In this document: positions 11,830 to 21,992 of the stretch, one piece after another
Layout: each line of letters opens with the position of its first letter
Position numbering within the stretch: position 1 is the stretch's first letter
Source: Kalaharituber pfeilii
Lineage: Eukaryota; Ascomycota; Pezizomycetes; Pezizales; Pezizaceae
Direction: 5' to 3'
Assembly: GCA_015179045.1 (NCBI GenBank)
Contig: WHUZ01000177.1
Span: 1 to 49,599 of the forward strand
Length of the DNA stretch: 49,599 bases
Notes under the pieces: model-generated
Databases searched by the model: none
The model's input: only the letters and a program-made list of their open reading frames with translations
What the model was told of the DNA's origin: nothing
Program-made: the position numbers and the translations under genes

Positions 11830-12058
11830 CTGGCCAGCCTATGTGAGTAAAAGGTACACGTAGTACCAACTGCACATACGTATCCGGTATCGACCGTATA
11901 CAGGTATATGATACTGACTGTATACAGATACATGACACTGACCACATATATACATCCAGTACTGACCATATATAGGCATATAGTACTGACCATATACACA
12001 CACATAGTACCAACCATATACAGGCATACAGTACTGACCATTACACGTATATAGCACT
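11830..12058 (+). repeat. 24-bp minisatellite in family E integrase gap (E1 copy)
   Basis: Repeats of about 22-24 bp on the pattern gtactgaccatatacaggca. Reverse complement of the array in E2 (about 35940-36275). It lies between the integrase zinc-finger region and the catalytic core, where Gypsy elements normally have no repeat. A palindrome aggcctggccagcct sits at its left edge (about 11826-11841). Confidence 0.8.
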
Positions 12059-12938
12059 TGTTACGAGTTCACCGCGACCATAGTGTGGGCGGCCAGTGCA
12101 ACACGTAAAAAGCGAAAAATGCAAGCGTACACGAAATACATATATGCAACATAAGTGACATGCGACAGTCGGAAAGGTGCCGCAGTTGCATAATAAGTAC
12201 TATATAAGCTATGCAGAGAACTAGCGAGTATCGCTAGTTAAGTATCTTTTTGACCTAGCGGACGGTAACCTTCTGTGTTTACTACCTCTGTAACAGTTGA
12301 CTAGCGATAAACCAGTCACCGGTTCGATGCTTAACTTATCTCGCCAATTCCCTGAGCATTAAGTATTTAAGCCACAGAAAGTAAGACCTTACCTGAGCTA
12401 AGAGCCAAAGAGCGAGAGCCATGAGCCAGAGCCAGAGCTAAGAGCAATATGGAAGGCCATGTAAGACAGCAAAATATTGATATTAGGCGACGCTGTGTAA
12501 TCTCGGTATGCCAAGTGATGGGTAGTACTTGTGCAATGCGTCAGAGGCAGCAGTAAGGACAAAGTGATGTATCGAATCTCTGGCTGACATCCTGGTCGGA
12601 AGGGTCATGTAGCACAGCGCATGGAATAATCCACGACGGCCAGAGTAGGGGCAGACTTATATAGTAGCAACTCGTAGAAGTTGCCCTAAGAGGAGGGGTA
12701 CTGTTATGGGTTCACTGCGACCGTAATGTGGATGGCCGGTGGAGTGCATGAAAAGCAAAAAATACAAGCACATATGAAATGCGCATATACGACGTAAGCG
12801 ACATGCGACAGCCGGAAAGGCGCCGCAGTTGCATAATGAGTACTATATGAGCTACACAGAGGACTAGTGAGTATCACTAGTTAAGTGTCTTTTTGACCTG
12901 TTGGACGGTAACTTTCTGCGTTTACCATCTCCGTAACA
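12059..12938 (+). mobile_element. TRIM-1: complete 880-bp non-autonomous LTR element
   Basis: Two 237-bp LTRs (12059-12295 and 12702-12938), both tgtta...gtaaca, enclose 406 bp without coding capacity. Exact target duplication gcact at 12054-12058 and 12939-12943. A polypurine tract aagaggaggggta (12688-12700) lies just before the 3' LTR. The LTR has a TATA box tatataag (12201-12208) and a hairpin ctagcga-gta-tcgctag. The internal domain opens with ttgactagcgata (12297-12309), which pairs with tatcgctagttaa (12229-12241) in the LTR, so a self-priming site seems to replace a tRNA primer site. The internal part has a gagccagagc-type simple repeat at about 12400-12440. Size and lack of genes match terminal-repeat retrotransposons in miniature; the proteins must come from another element. 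Confidence 0.9.
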
Positions 12939-13194
12939 GCACTAACCATATATACACAAGTGGTACTGACCACACATATATATATAGCACCGACTGTATA
13001 CAAGCTATAAGTCTAGAAGTAACCTAGCGTGCTAAGAGTCCAAACTGGACAATATATGGTCCTGTACCCTTATAAATCAAGTAGACAGGTACTATGGCAC
13101 TTGAGTGAAATATACAATAGAAATTCCAGCATACTCAAGTATAGGATGGTAGCCACACTAGCTAGAATAGTAATTAGCAAATACTACTGGCACT

Positions 13195-13640
13195 GAAGGC
13201 TATAGATTTCATCAAAGAACTACTGGAACTAGGGGGCGATAATATGATTCTCGTGATTACAAACTGCGTTACCAAGGTTCACTGATACATACTAACCAAA
13301 ACAACTTGTATATCTATAGAGGTCGCCTTTGTATATTAGAAATTAACTAGCAGCTCAATGAGAAACCTCGGCTATTCACACCCTACTATTGACAAACCGA
13401 TGGATTGTCAGAGCGAGTAATATGAACTCTTATACAGTACCTATACATCTTGTGTTATGATAGACAAAACCGACAAGTTACTTTACTATCACTAGCTAAG
13501 TTCGTATACAATACTTCAACAAACATTAATAGCTATGCACTCTTCGAAAGCCTATACGGATTCAATGCTAAGCAATATATGTCTCAGATCCAAAATAATT
13601 ACACTTGGGCTTATCAGCAGCTGAGGACTAGCTAGACAGG
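13195..13640 (+). pseudogene. Family E integrase core (E1)
   Basis: Reads FIKELLELGGDNMILVITNC, then a region matching the HxQTDGQSE block as PTIDKPMDCQSE, then CVMIDKTDK and KFVYNTSTNINSYALFESLYG in broken frames. E2 has the same region on the minus strand at 35340-35665. In-frame stops and loss of the acidic/QTD residues show it is dead. It marks the element as Gypsy-type (integrase downstream of RNase H). Confidence 0.7.
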
Positions 13641-13973
13641 ATAACTATAATATATAATCAAATATGCGATACCCTGTAAAATTAATGATCGGAGATCAAA
13701 ACTCTTTGATAAAAAATTTCGACAATTCCAAAGTAGGAGACCAAGTGCTTGTTGACTAATGAAACTTTCGAGTACTAACTGGCAACAACTGAATACTCAC
13801 CAATAAATATATTGGTCTCTACGAGATGAAAAGTCATTAGTTACTACACATATAAACTTCAGCTACTAGAAAAGACTTGCAATTATATAACATCATCTAT
13901 ATCAGCCTTTTTAAGCTCTTTCAAAGTCGAAATAATAACTCAAACCTTCATGACGAACAAGAACTCTACAACG

Positions 13974-14100
13974 ACATTGACCATGTAGTTAACAGCCACA
14001 AGGTTTAGAGCTAGATTAAATATTGAATCTGTTGGTAGGGGTACGATGAAGATAATACATGGAAGCCTACTGGTAACCTACAATATTCATTGGAGAAATC
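13974..14100 (+). pseudogene. Family E chromodomain (E1)
   Basis: Translation gives DHVVNSHKV, then IKY, then W-GYDEDNTWKPTGNLQ, the aromatic-plus-GYDE-TWEP signature of a C-terminal chromodomain in chromoviral integrases; in E2 the same part is YRIRWQGYNEDDDIWKPIGN (minus strand, about 34720-34880). Such domains direct insertion to methylated-histone chromatin in known chromoviruses. Broken by stops here. Confidence 0.7.
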
Positions 14101-14171
14101 TATGAAAGAACACTAACAAAAGCCAAAGGACCTAAGTCTTGTGGCAGGTGACCAACGTTCTAAGTAATGAG

Positions 14172-14953
14172 TATTATATTAGATGAAGGTCTAGCTAGGT
14201 GGGCTAGAACCTTATATAAGTAGTTATACCTTCCATATTCTTAAGATTTTCCCACTAGGTTTTTACTCAAGAAGTGGTTTAATAGTTAATGCTTACAAAA
14301 CTACTATTTATGTAAGATACATCAGTCTTACTATCGGCTACCAATAAGTTTTGGTGATGATAGTATCCAGTGCATAGGGTATACCAACACTCTTAGCCAT
14401 CACACATATCTCAACCAAATAGGTTTTTAGATTGGTTTAGATGCTTTTCAGGGCAAAAAGCTTTAAAATTGGTGGTGATGTTATAGCTAAGGTAAGGCTT
14501 ACAAGAAATACCTAGAACTCCTACCTGGATCACTACAAAGCATATGCTAAAGCTATGACTAATCACCATTAGGTAATACAGACATTCATATCAGCTTATG
14601 GACTGGTAGGTGGCTAATGAAGTATATATCAAGTAATAAATCAGATAATAGCACTATACAACACTAACTAATTATCATTAATATGTGCACATATATTAAC
14701 TACTTCTAATGTATGCGTTACTATGTCTTCCTATCTATAATTATGATGTTATTATTATATTATATTGATGACTGGAAAGTCTATATAAATAAGCTGAATA
14801 GATAGCTAGAAGAAATCAAGATACTAGCAGTATTCTAAGTTGAACTTTTACTTAACACTCTCACGTAAGCTTTTGCCATCTGCTTCGCTGCCTTTGTGAA
14901 CCCAGAGTTATTTCAGTGCCACTCTAGCAAGCCCAGCGATGCCTATGCTAATA
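14172..14953 (+). repeat. Family E 3' LTR (E1)
   Basis: About 782 bp, tattatattag...ctatgctaata, corresponding to tgttacattgg...cctacgctaaca in the better kept minus-strand copy at 33870-34654. Differences are largely C-to-T and G-to-A. The TATA region (gtctatataaata) is at about 14783. The LTR ends directly at a family F tail (14954), so E1 was joined to or inserted in F. Confidence 0.8.
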
Positions 14954-15084
14954 CTGCTAAAGGGATAATACTGACCCTGCAATCGAACATAAGATTAATA
15001 CTAATTAATCAGATTGATTACTCATTAGACTTGGCTGTTGATTCTGACATCGTTTAGATAGCGTAGTACTATGGAAGAGTGTGT
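14954..15084 (+). repeat. Family F 3' tail
   Basis: Matches 8441-8561 and 25970-26057: ggataatactgaccctgcaa, then gattactcattagacttggc, then gtagtactatggaagag. It is followed directly by the F LTR, so it is the untranslated end and polypurine-like tract of an F copy whose body is not present here. Confidence 0.7.
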
Positions 15085-15600
15085 TATTTAGAATGCAGCT
15101 TGATGTATACACTCAAGTTAGAGAAGCTTTATTTTTATATGTATATGCATTAGTACATTCATTATCTTTGTCCTATACTATTTTTGTATGTTTTTAGTAC
15201 ATGTGGCTATTACTACTGATATTGGCATTGATAAGGAATCGCTGTATTGCCAGTCAATTATTCTTTTATTAACTCCTCATGTATAGCTATATTGAAGTTT
15301 ATATAAGTACTAGCTGACGATATCATAGTTAGAACAATCAAGACACAACTAGTATCCTAAGTTTCTCTATAAACTCTAAATCTATCATTCTACTATTATG
15401 CTCATAAATTATTCTGCTTCACTGCATATGCTCCACCAAGCAGCTACCCTTCTGGTCTACCATTTATACCTTCATAGCTATTCTAACTTGCCATATTCAC
15501 ACTTTTAGGATGACACTGGTACTACTATTTTCCTTATCGTAGCTATAATATCTAGTACTTTTTAGCACCCACCTGAGCCGAGCCCCTTATGCCTATAATA
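15085..15600 (+). repeat. Family F LTR
   Basis: About 516 bp, tgttatttagaatgc...atgcctataata, with TATA tatataag at about 15300. It has an F tail on its left and an F gag start on its right. It can therefore be read both as the 3' LTR of one F copy and as the 5' LTR of the next, as in a tandem made by LTR recombination. The inverted copy is at 8562-9083. Confidence 0.75.
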
Positions 15601-15637
15601 TTATACCACTCCTTCTTTATCTACTACTCTACCTCTA

Positions 15638-16137
15638 TAATGTCAGCACCAGAAGACTCATACACTGCCTCCTCTTCTTCAAGGATCTCTCTCCAAAGAT
15701 ATTGCCAACTTCTATGATAAGTAAGTATTTCAAGGTAATATATCTACCTCTCTCTCTTAGAGCCAGCAAGAACTGCAAAATATGATAACTTACATTGTCT
15801 AGCTATAGGCAAATATATGTAGTTAAATATTGTAGCAGTTAGGATTTCAGCCAGTGCTAACTCCATAACAATGATACCCAGCATAGCCTCTATGGTCTAC
15901 TTAGGGCCGAAAGGCTCTTCTCCGAAATATTCCCTCCACTAGTTACTAATAGTGCGGTTTCCTCTACAACCTGCAAATGTTCACTGACTTAAGTCAGCAA
16001 ATTATACAGTGCACTAAAACCTCATGCTAGAGGACCTCCTCCACTAAGTATTAATGGTATGAATACTTCTCCTTCTCATACCCTGCCTCGTAGTTCTTAT
16101 TGAGTATGAGACTTTATGCCTTTTCATTAACTATATA
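15638..16137 (+). pseudogene. Family F gag, 5' part (copy B)
   Basis: The ATG at 15638, about 37 nt after the LTR, starts MSAPEDSYTASSSSRISLQR and is followed by broken frames. I do not recognise a domain in this part; the call rests on position directly after an LTR and the short leader seen in the other elements here. It is cut at 16137 by the 5' LTR of element D and probably resumes at 21993. Confidence 0.55.
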
Positions 16138-16621
16138 TGTCACGACCCGATGCCTACATCGCCACACTCAGGGTAACGGTTACCGGCTACTGACCAGCTA
16201 CCGCTCGATCACTGAACTTCTATGATCAGCCGGCTGCCAAACTACCAAGAGAGGTTGGTTACTGATCGTCCGCTAGATGTGAAAAGTCTGCTTTCGCCGC
16301 ACGTCCTTGTTACGCGTCCTTGTTGTGAAAATTCTGTGTTTCACTGCCATATCTTTGCTTCTTGGCCATAGGGCCCACCATGTATATAAGGGCCCAATAT
16401 GGCCGCCTTGTAGATAGTTCTTTCCTTCCTCATCTGTTGTCTTGTCAATTAACGATCCGCCTGGCCTGAGTCCATGACACCTCCGAACTCCTGAACTGTA
16501 ATACCTCTGAACTCCAGAACCATGACATCTTTGAACTTCTAAACCTTAACACCTCCGAAATCGCTAGAATCTGCTAGAATGTATCCCTTGGTCGTCTAGA
16601 CAGCTCGCTTGTGATATTACA
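16138..16621 (+). repeat. Element D 5' LTR
   Basis: tgtcacgacccgatg...gatattaca. TATA tatataag at 16383-16390. The stretch atctgttgt (16432-16440) is complementary to acaacagat (16619-16627) spanning the LTR end and the first internal bases. Contains three to four 24-bp units around 16470-16555, one more than the 3' LTR. It ends 32 nt before the gag ATG. Confidence 0.85.
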
Positions 16622-16653
16622 ACAGATCATCACCCACCAACCGATACATTAAT

Positions 16654-17850
16654 ATGGCTTCTTCTGATACTCCACTCTCTACTCCAGAAACCTCAGAGAC
16701 TCCAGAAATAACCTTTAACTACCAGATACAGGCCTAGTAGGCAAAACCTATACCAGCTAATGAAGCTGAGCATCACGCACACCGAGCGGAGGCCTTCAAC
16801 TTGTTTAATACCATGAATGAACACGGTACTACCCTCGAGTAGCGTGTCAAAGATCTCTATGAAGAAAACGAGGCATTCTCTCAACAACAGCAGGACCTTT
16901 TCAGACAACATACCATCTTGTAGGAGCAGTTTAACAACATTCGTATACAACTCCATCGAGCAAACAAGACAGTTAACTGCCTCACTGCCGAGGCCTCAGC
17001 CACCCCTACCTCTTCCTCCTCCTCTAAAACGGCCAAAGTCCCTGATCCCGTGAGATATAGAGGGTTGCAAGAGGATCTCGATACCTTTAAGGACATGGTC
17101 AGCTTGAAGTTTAAAGGGAATCCCGATCTTTTCCCTACCGAGAAGAGCAAACTTGTCTATACTATAGGCCTCCTCGAGGGAAAAGCCCTTTTACATATCC
17201 GACCATATATCAAAGACGGAACTTTGACCCTGCAAACTATCAGAGCCCTCTTCAATATTCTTGATAGGGCGTTCGGCGATCCTGATCGGCAAGAGACAGC
17301 GAGTCGTGAGCTCACTACCCTATGTTAAGGAAATAAGGATATTTTGACTTACTATAGAGAATTTACAAGATTAGCAAGCATGGTTGAACTATCGGAGTTT
17401 AGCAAACGTATGCAGTTCGAATCAGGATTGTCAGTTGAAGTACAGGACAAGCTGCTCTCATATGCAAGAGCAAGGACCTTCGAAGACATAGCTGAGCTGG
17501 CAATCGATCTCGAGCAGTGAATAGCCTAAGTTAAGGCGAATACTAAACAATAGTCTAACAATCCCCACTCCGCCACCACTCCACGAACTACTGGTACCGC
17601 TCCTGCCGCCACAGCCTCTCATCCATCATATAACATAGGAGGAACTGCACCTATGGATCTATCAGTAACTCGACCTAATAAAGTTTCGCCTGAAGAGAAG
17701 GAACGGCGGTGAGCTACCGGGGCATGTTTCGTCTATGGTTAGAAGGGCCATCTTCTTATTCAATGCCCTCTTCGCCGCGAGAATTAGATTGTGAAAGTCA
17801 ATGTGATCTCTACTGATGAATCAACCACCAAACCGGCAAAAGTCTAGCCC
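16654..17850 (+). pseudogene. Element D Gag
   Basis: Frame 1 from ATG MASSDTPLSTPETSETPEI, short acidic N-terminus, then a helical region (EENEAFSQQQQDLFRQHTIL), then the retrotransposon-gag core around RYRGLQEDLDTFKDMVSLKF and DRAFGDPDRQETASRELTTL. A zinc knuckle follows in damaged form (CFVYG, stop, KGHLLIQC), where the second cysteine of C-x2-C has been lost and a CAG or CGG codon has become a stop. About nine in-frame stops (for example near 16735, 16841, 16921, 17326, 17518). Gag packages element RNA in the virus-like particle. Pol lies in the -1 frame and overlaps its end. Confidence 0.85.
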
Positions 17851-20800
17851 TCTGCATAGATACTGATACTTGCAGAGGGCAGAAAGTACTTGCACCTATG
17901 TTTCGAATATCTAGTGCTACTATAATCAATGTGGAGGAAGAAGCAATAGATGGGCCACCGTTTGTAGTAGAACCTACCTTAGTTGTCAATGAAAAGTCCA
18001 TTACTGCTGAAGCTCTCGTCGATACTGATGCTACTGGCTATACCTTCATAGACCAGGATTTCGTCAGACAGAATAACATCCCCATATACCCATTAAAAGT
18101 CACTCGTGATGTGGAAGTGATTGATGGTAGAGCCATTGCTACTAAACAAATCACTTATATCGCCCATTTACCTATTATGATTCAGGACCATGTGGAGATT
18201 GCCCCATTTTTCGTCACCAAGCTCCAATACTCTGTGGTCTTAGGCCTTCCCTGGCTGTGCTTGCATTATGTATCAGTCCGCTTCGCTTCCCATACCATGA
18301 AATTCGATTTCGAATATTGCCAAAAACATTGCAATACGACAAATAACTCTCAACCTGTCCAGAGAAGTGTACAACCTTCTGGACCACCTGCGAACCCTAT
18401 CAGAATAGCCGCTATTAACGCCCCTGCCTTCTTACTCCTTGCCCAGAAGAAAATAAATCAGATATTTCAGCTGAATTTGCATCTTATAGATACCATTACC
18501 CAAGCTGTCAAAGACTTGAAGGAACAAGTACCCTCTGAGTATTATGAATATATTGACCTATTTTCTGAGAAAGAAGCTAGCAAGCTACCGCCGCACCAAT
18601 CTTATGACCTTATGATCCTGCTGCACGAGGGCAAATAGCCACCATTCGGTCCACTATATGGTATGACAATTTAAAAGCTACAAATCCTCAGGACCTATAT
18701 TGAGGAGAATCTATCCAAAGGCTTTATTCGGCATAGCTCATCACCTGCAGGCGCCCCTGTGCTATTCGTCAAAAAGGCCGATGGATCTCTCCGACTATGC
18801 GTCGACTATTGAGGACTAAATGAAATCACTATTAAAAATCGATACCCGTTACCACTAATACAGGAGACTCTCGCACGGCTCTTACAGATGAAGTACTATA
18901 CCAAACTAGACCTTCGAGGAGCCTACAATCTTGTCAGAATCGCAGAAGGAGAAGAATGGAAAACGGCTTTCAGAACAAGATATGGACATTTCGAATACAG
19001 CGTTATGCCGTTTGGTCTCACGAATGCACCTGTATCATTTCAGCACTTTATCAATGATACCCTGCATGTGTATCTCGACATATTCTGTACTGCATATCTT
19101 GATGACATCTTGATTTACTCGAATAGCCTAAAAGAGTATAGACAACATGTCAAAATGGTATTGGAATAGCTGAAACAAGCAGGGCTATACCTTAAGCCTA
19201 AGAAGTGTGAATTCTATACTCAACAAACGAAATACCTTGGCCTAATCATATCTTCGGATGGAATTCGTATGGACCCCGACAAAATCGAAGCAGTCAAAGA
19301 ATAGGAAACGCCACAGAATGTCTGAGATATTCAAGCCTTTCTTGGATTTGCTAACTTTTACTGCCGCTTTATCCTTAGATTCTCCAAAATCGCAGGACCA
19401 TTAACAGCATTAACAAAGAAAGGTAAACGATTCGAATGGTCTAAGGAGACCCAAGCAGCATTTGATGACCTGAAACAAGCATTCTGTACTGCTCCTATTC
19501 TACACTACTTTGACCTCGAATGAGAATATATAGTCGAAACCGATGCCTCCGATTATGTGTCAGCAGGCATATTGTCCCAATATGATGATGATGGTATTCT
19601 GCACCCTGTTGCATACTACTCAAAGAAGCACTCACCTGCCGAATGCAACTATGAAATCTATGATAAGGAACTCATGGCTATTGTCCGAGCATTTGAGGAA
19701 TGGAGACCCCACTTGGAAGGTGCAAAAGGTGTCATCGAGGTATTAAGTAATCATAAGAACCTCGAATACTTCACAACAACCAAGATGCTAAATCGCCGAC
19801 AAGCACGCTGGTCCGAATTCCTATCCGATTCAATTTCAAGATCAAGTATCGACCTGGTAAGGCAGGTGGTAAGCCCGATGCCTTGACTAGGAGGTCAGGA
19901 GACCTCCCTAAGGGGGGGGATGAAAGACTACAACATCAGAACCAAGTCGTCTTGAAACCAGAGAACCTTGCCTTGGCTGCAGTAATTCCCACCCTAGCTG
20001 CTACCATATTCACCGACCCGGATCAGCAAAAACTATGGATTCAGGTATATGAAAATGACCCCACGCCTCGCGAAGTAATATCAGCACTACAATCAGGACA
20101 AAGGCGACATGCGAACATCAGCCTAAGTGAATGCGAAGAGATAGACAATTGACTATACCACTGTGAGCGATTATACATACCAGAGTACCTCCTCTTCGAC
20201 TCACTATCATTCAAGAACATCATGATTCGCCATCCGCAGGCCACCCTGGAGTAGCGAAGACACTCGAGCTAATCCTAAGGACCTATACCTGGCCGTCTAT
20301 CCGCAAAGATGTTGAACAATTCTATCGCAACTGCCACACTTGCCAAAGAGCTAAGCCCTCACGCCACGCACCATATGGAATGTTGAAATTGATTGAATTG
20401 CCTGAACAGCCCTGGCAACACATTACCATGGACTTCGTGATCGGACTACCTGAATGTGGACCCCAGAAATTCAATGCTATTCTGATGGTAGTTGATAGAC
20501 TCACCAAAATGCGACATTTATGTCCTACAACTGAATCAGCCACTGCAGAAGACCTTGCCCAGCTATACCTTAACTACGTCTGGAAGATCTATGGCCTACC
20601 GCAGTCGATCATATCAGACCGCGGCCCTCAGTTTACTCAGAATTCTGGCGACACCTGTGTAAGCGACTAAATGTCGAAGTTCGGCTATCAACCGCCTATC
20701 ACCCTGAAACCGATGGCCAATCTGAAAGGATGAACGCTATTATGGAGTAATACCTAAGGGCATATATCAACTACCAACAGGATGACTGGCTGAGTTACTT

Positions 20801-21476
20801 GCCAATGGCCGAATTCGCAGCGAATAACCAGGTATCAGAAACCACCAAAGTATCACCCTTCCAAGCAAACTTCGGCTTCCACCGCAGATTCGTGGAGAAC
20901 CCAAACGACCGACTTACTACAAGCGAACGAGCCGCCGGGACTGCTTGGTTTAAGGCCCACAAACATGTAGGAAAGCTGATAGAGCTACATGAGACCCTGA
21001 AGGCCGAGCTGCAGAACGCGCAGCTTCGACACGCTGAATACGCCAACCATAGTAGAGTCCCTGTACCAAGATTCCTACCAGGGGACCGCGTTTGGTTAAC
21101 AAGCAAGCACCTTAGCACTCAAAGGCCTTGTAAGAAGCTTGATCACAAGAAACTAGGGCCCTTCAAGGTGACCACTGCTATAGGTACTCATGCTTACCGG
21201 CTGGAGCTTCCTCTCACCATGAAAATTCACCCCGTGTTCTATATATCATTACTCGAACCTGCTGCCAAAGACCTACTGCCTGGCCAAATGAAACTGCCAC
21301 CTACATCGGTCATCATTGAAGGAGAGGAAGAGTGGGAAGTTGAGAATGTACTGGACTCAAGGATGTATAGGCGGTGCCTACAGTACCTCGTCAAATGGAA
21401 AGGCTATGATGATCCGACTTGGCAACCAGCTGGTGACCTTGAACACTCCTCTGACCTTGTTAAAGCCTTCCACTAG
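17841..21476 (+). pseudogene. Element D Pol (protease, RT, RNase H, integrase, chromodomain)
   Basis: Frame 3 is open from before MFRISSATIINVEEEAIDG (17898). Protease: the catalytic motif reads VDTDATGYTFID, with Asp in place of the Gly of DT/SGA. RT: LCVDY, stop, [29 protein letters not shown], the catalytic DD intact. RNase [15 protein letters not shown], then [19 protein letters not shown]. After a one-base deletion near 19826, frame 2 carries [12 protein letters not shown]; a second near 20189 leads to the HHCC zinc finger and integrase core (MDFVIGLPE, ISDRGPQF); a third at 20640 leads to PMAEFAANNQ and the chromodomain LQYLVKWKGYDDPTWQPAGD (about 21390-21450). Stop 21474-21476. Nonsense codons such as those at 18636 and 19168 show C-to-T damage. 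Confidence 0.88.
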
Positions 21477-21532
21477 CAGTATCTTAGCAAACCTGGACCC
21501 TCGCAGGAGCTCGGTGCCTAGAGGGTGAGTAC

Positions 21533-21992
21533 TGTCATGACCCGATGCCTGCATCGCCGCACTCAGGGTAACGGTTACTGGCTACCGACTGGCTACTGCT
21601 CGATCGCTGAACTTCTATGATAAGCTGGCTGCCAAACTACTAAGAGAGGCCGGTTACTGATCGTCCGCTAGATGTGAAAAGTCTGCTTTCGCCGTGCATC
21701 CTTGTTGCGTGTCCTTGTTGTGCAAATTCTATGTTTCACCACCATATCTTTGCTTCTTGGCCACAGGGCCCACCATGTATATAAGGGCCCAATATGGCCA
21801 CCTTGTAGATAGTTCTTTCCTTCCTCATCTGTTGTCTTGTCAATCAACGATCCGCCTGGCCTGAGTCCATGACACTTCTGAACTCCTGAACCGTGATACT
21901 TCTGAACTCCTGAACCTTGACACCTCCGAAATTGCTAGAATCCACTAGAATGTATCTCTTGGTCGTCTAGACAGCCCGCTTATGATAATATA
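21533..21992 (+). repeat. Element D 3' LTR
   Basis: 460 bp, tgtcatgacccgatg...gataatata. Differs from the 5' LTR by about twenty transitions and one missing 24-bp unit. The terminal CA has become TA. It is followed by F-family sequence starting agtcagttattgctg. Confidence 0.85.

Larger units (their letters stand above)
9129..14953 (+). mobile_element. Chromovirus family E, copy E1, 5'-truncated, with nested insertions
   Basis: Collinear with the minus-strand copy E2 (38545 leftwards). Order on the plus strand: gag-like leader (9129-9540), pyrimidine-rich repeat (9715-9850), RT fragments (about 10250-10500, with YRGLNKITVPNWY and PDLLKRG), RNase H region (about 11280-11640), integrase zinc-finger region (about 11640-11700), integrase core (13195-13640) and chromodomain (about 13974-14090, YDEDNTWKPTGNLQ), then the 3' LTR (14172-14953). 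Many in-frame stops derive from CAG, CAA or CGA codons. The gag start and 5' LTR are missing; the left end abuts an inverted F tail. Later insertions inside it: a micro-retroposon (9962), a solo LTR (10799) and a complete miniature LTR element (12059). Non-functional. Confidence 0.8.
16138..21992 (+). mobile_element. Element D: nearly full-length chromodomain Gypsy retrotransposon
   Basis: 5' LTR 16138-16621 (484 bp), gag from 16654, pol from about 17840, 3' LTR 21533-21992 (460 bp). The LTRs differ by one 24-bp unit (gacacctccgaactcctgaa pattern) and scattered transitions. The order gag, protease, RT, RNase H, integrase, chromodomain is complete. It is inactivated by about twenty nonsense codons, mostly of CAG/CAA/CGA origin, and three one-base deletions (about 19826, 20189, 20640). 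No matching 5-bp repeat is seen at its ends (atata on the left, agtca on the right). It splits family F copy B. Confidence 0.9.

Noticed and set aside
12296..12340. tRNA gene suggested by accggttcgatgc in the TRIM-1 interior
   Set aside because: No acceptor stem, D arm or anticodon arm can be drawn around it; the segment is better explained as the self-priming site and its neighbour.
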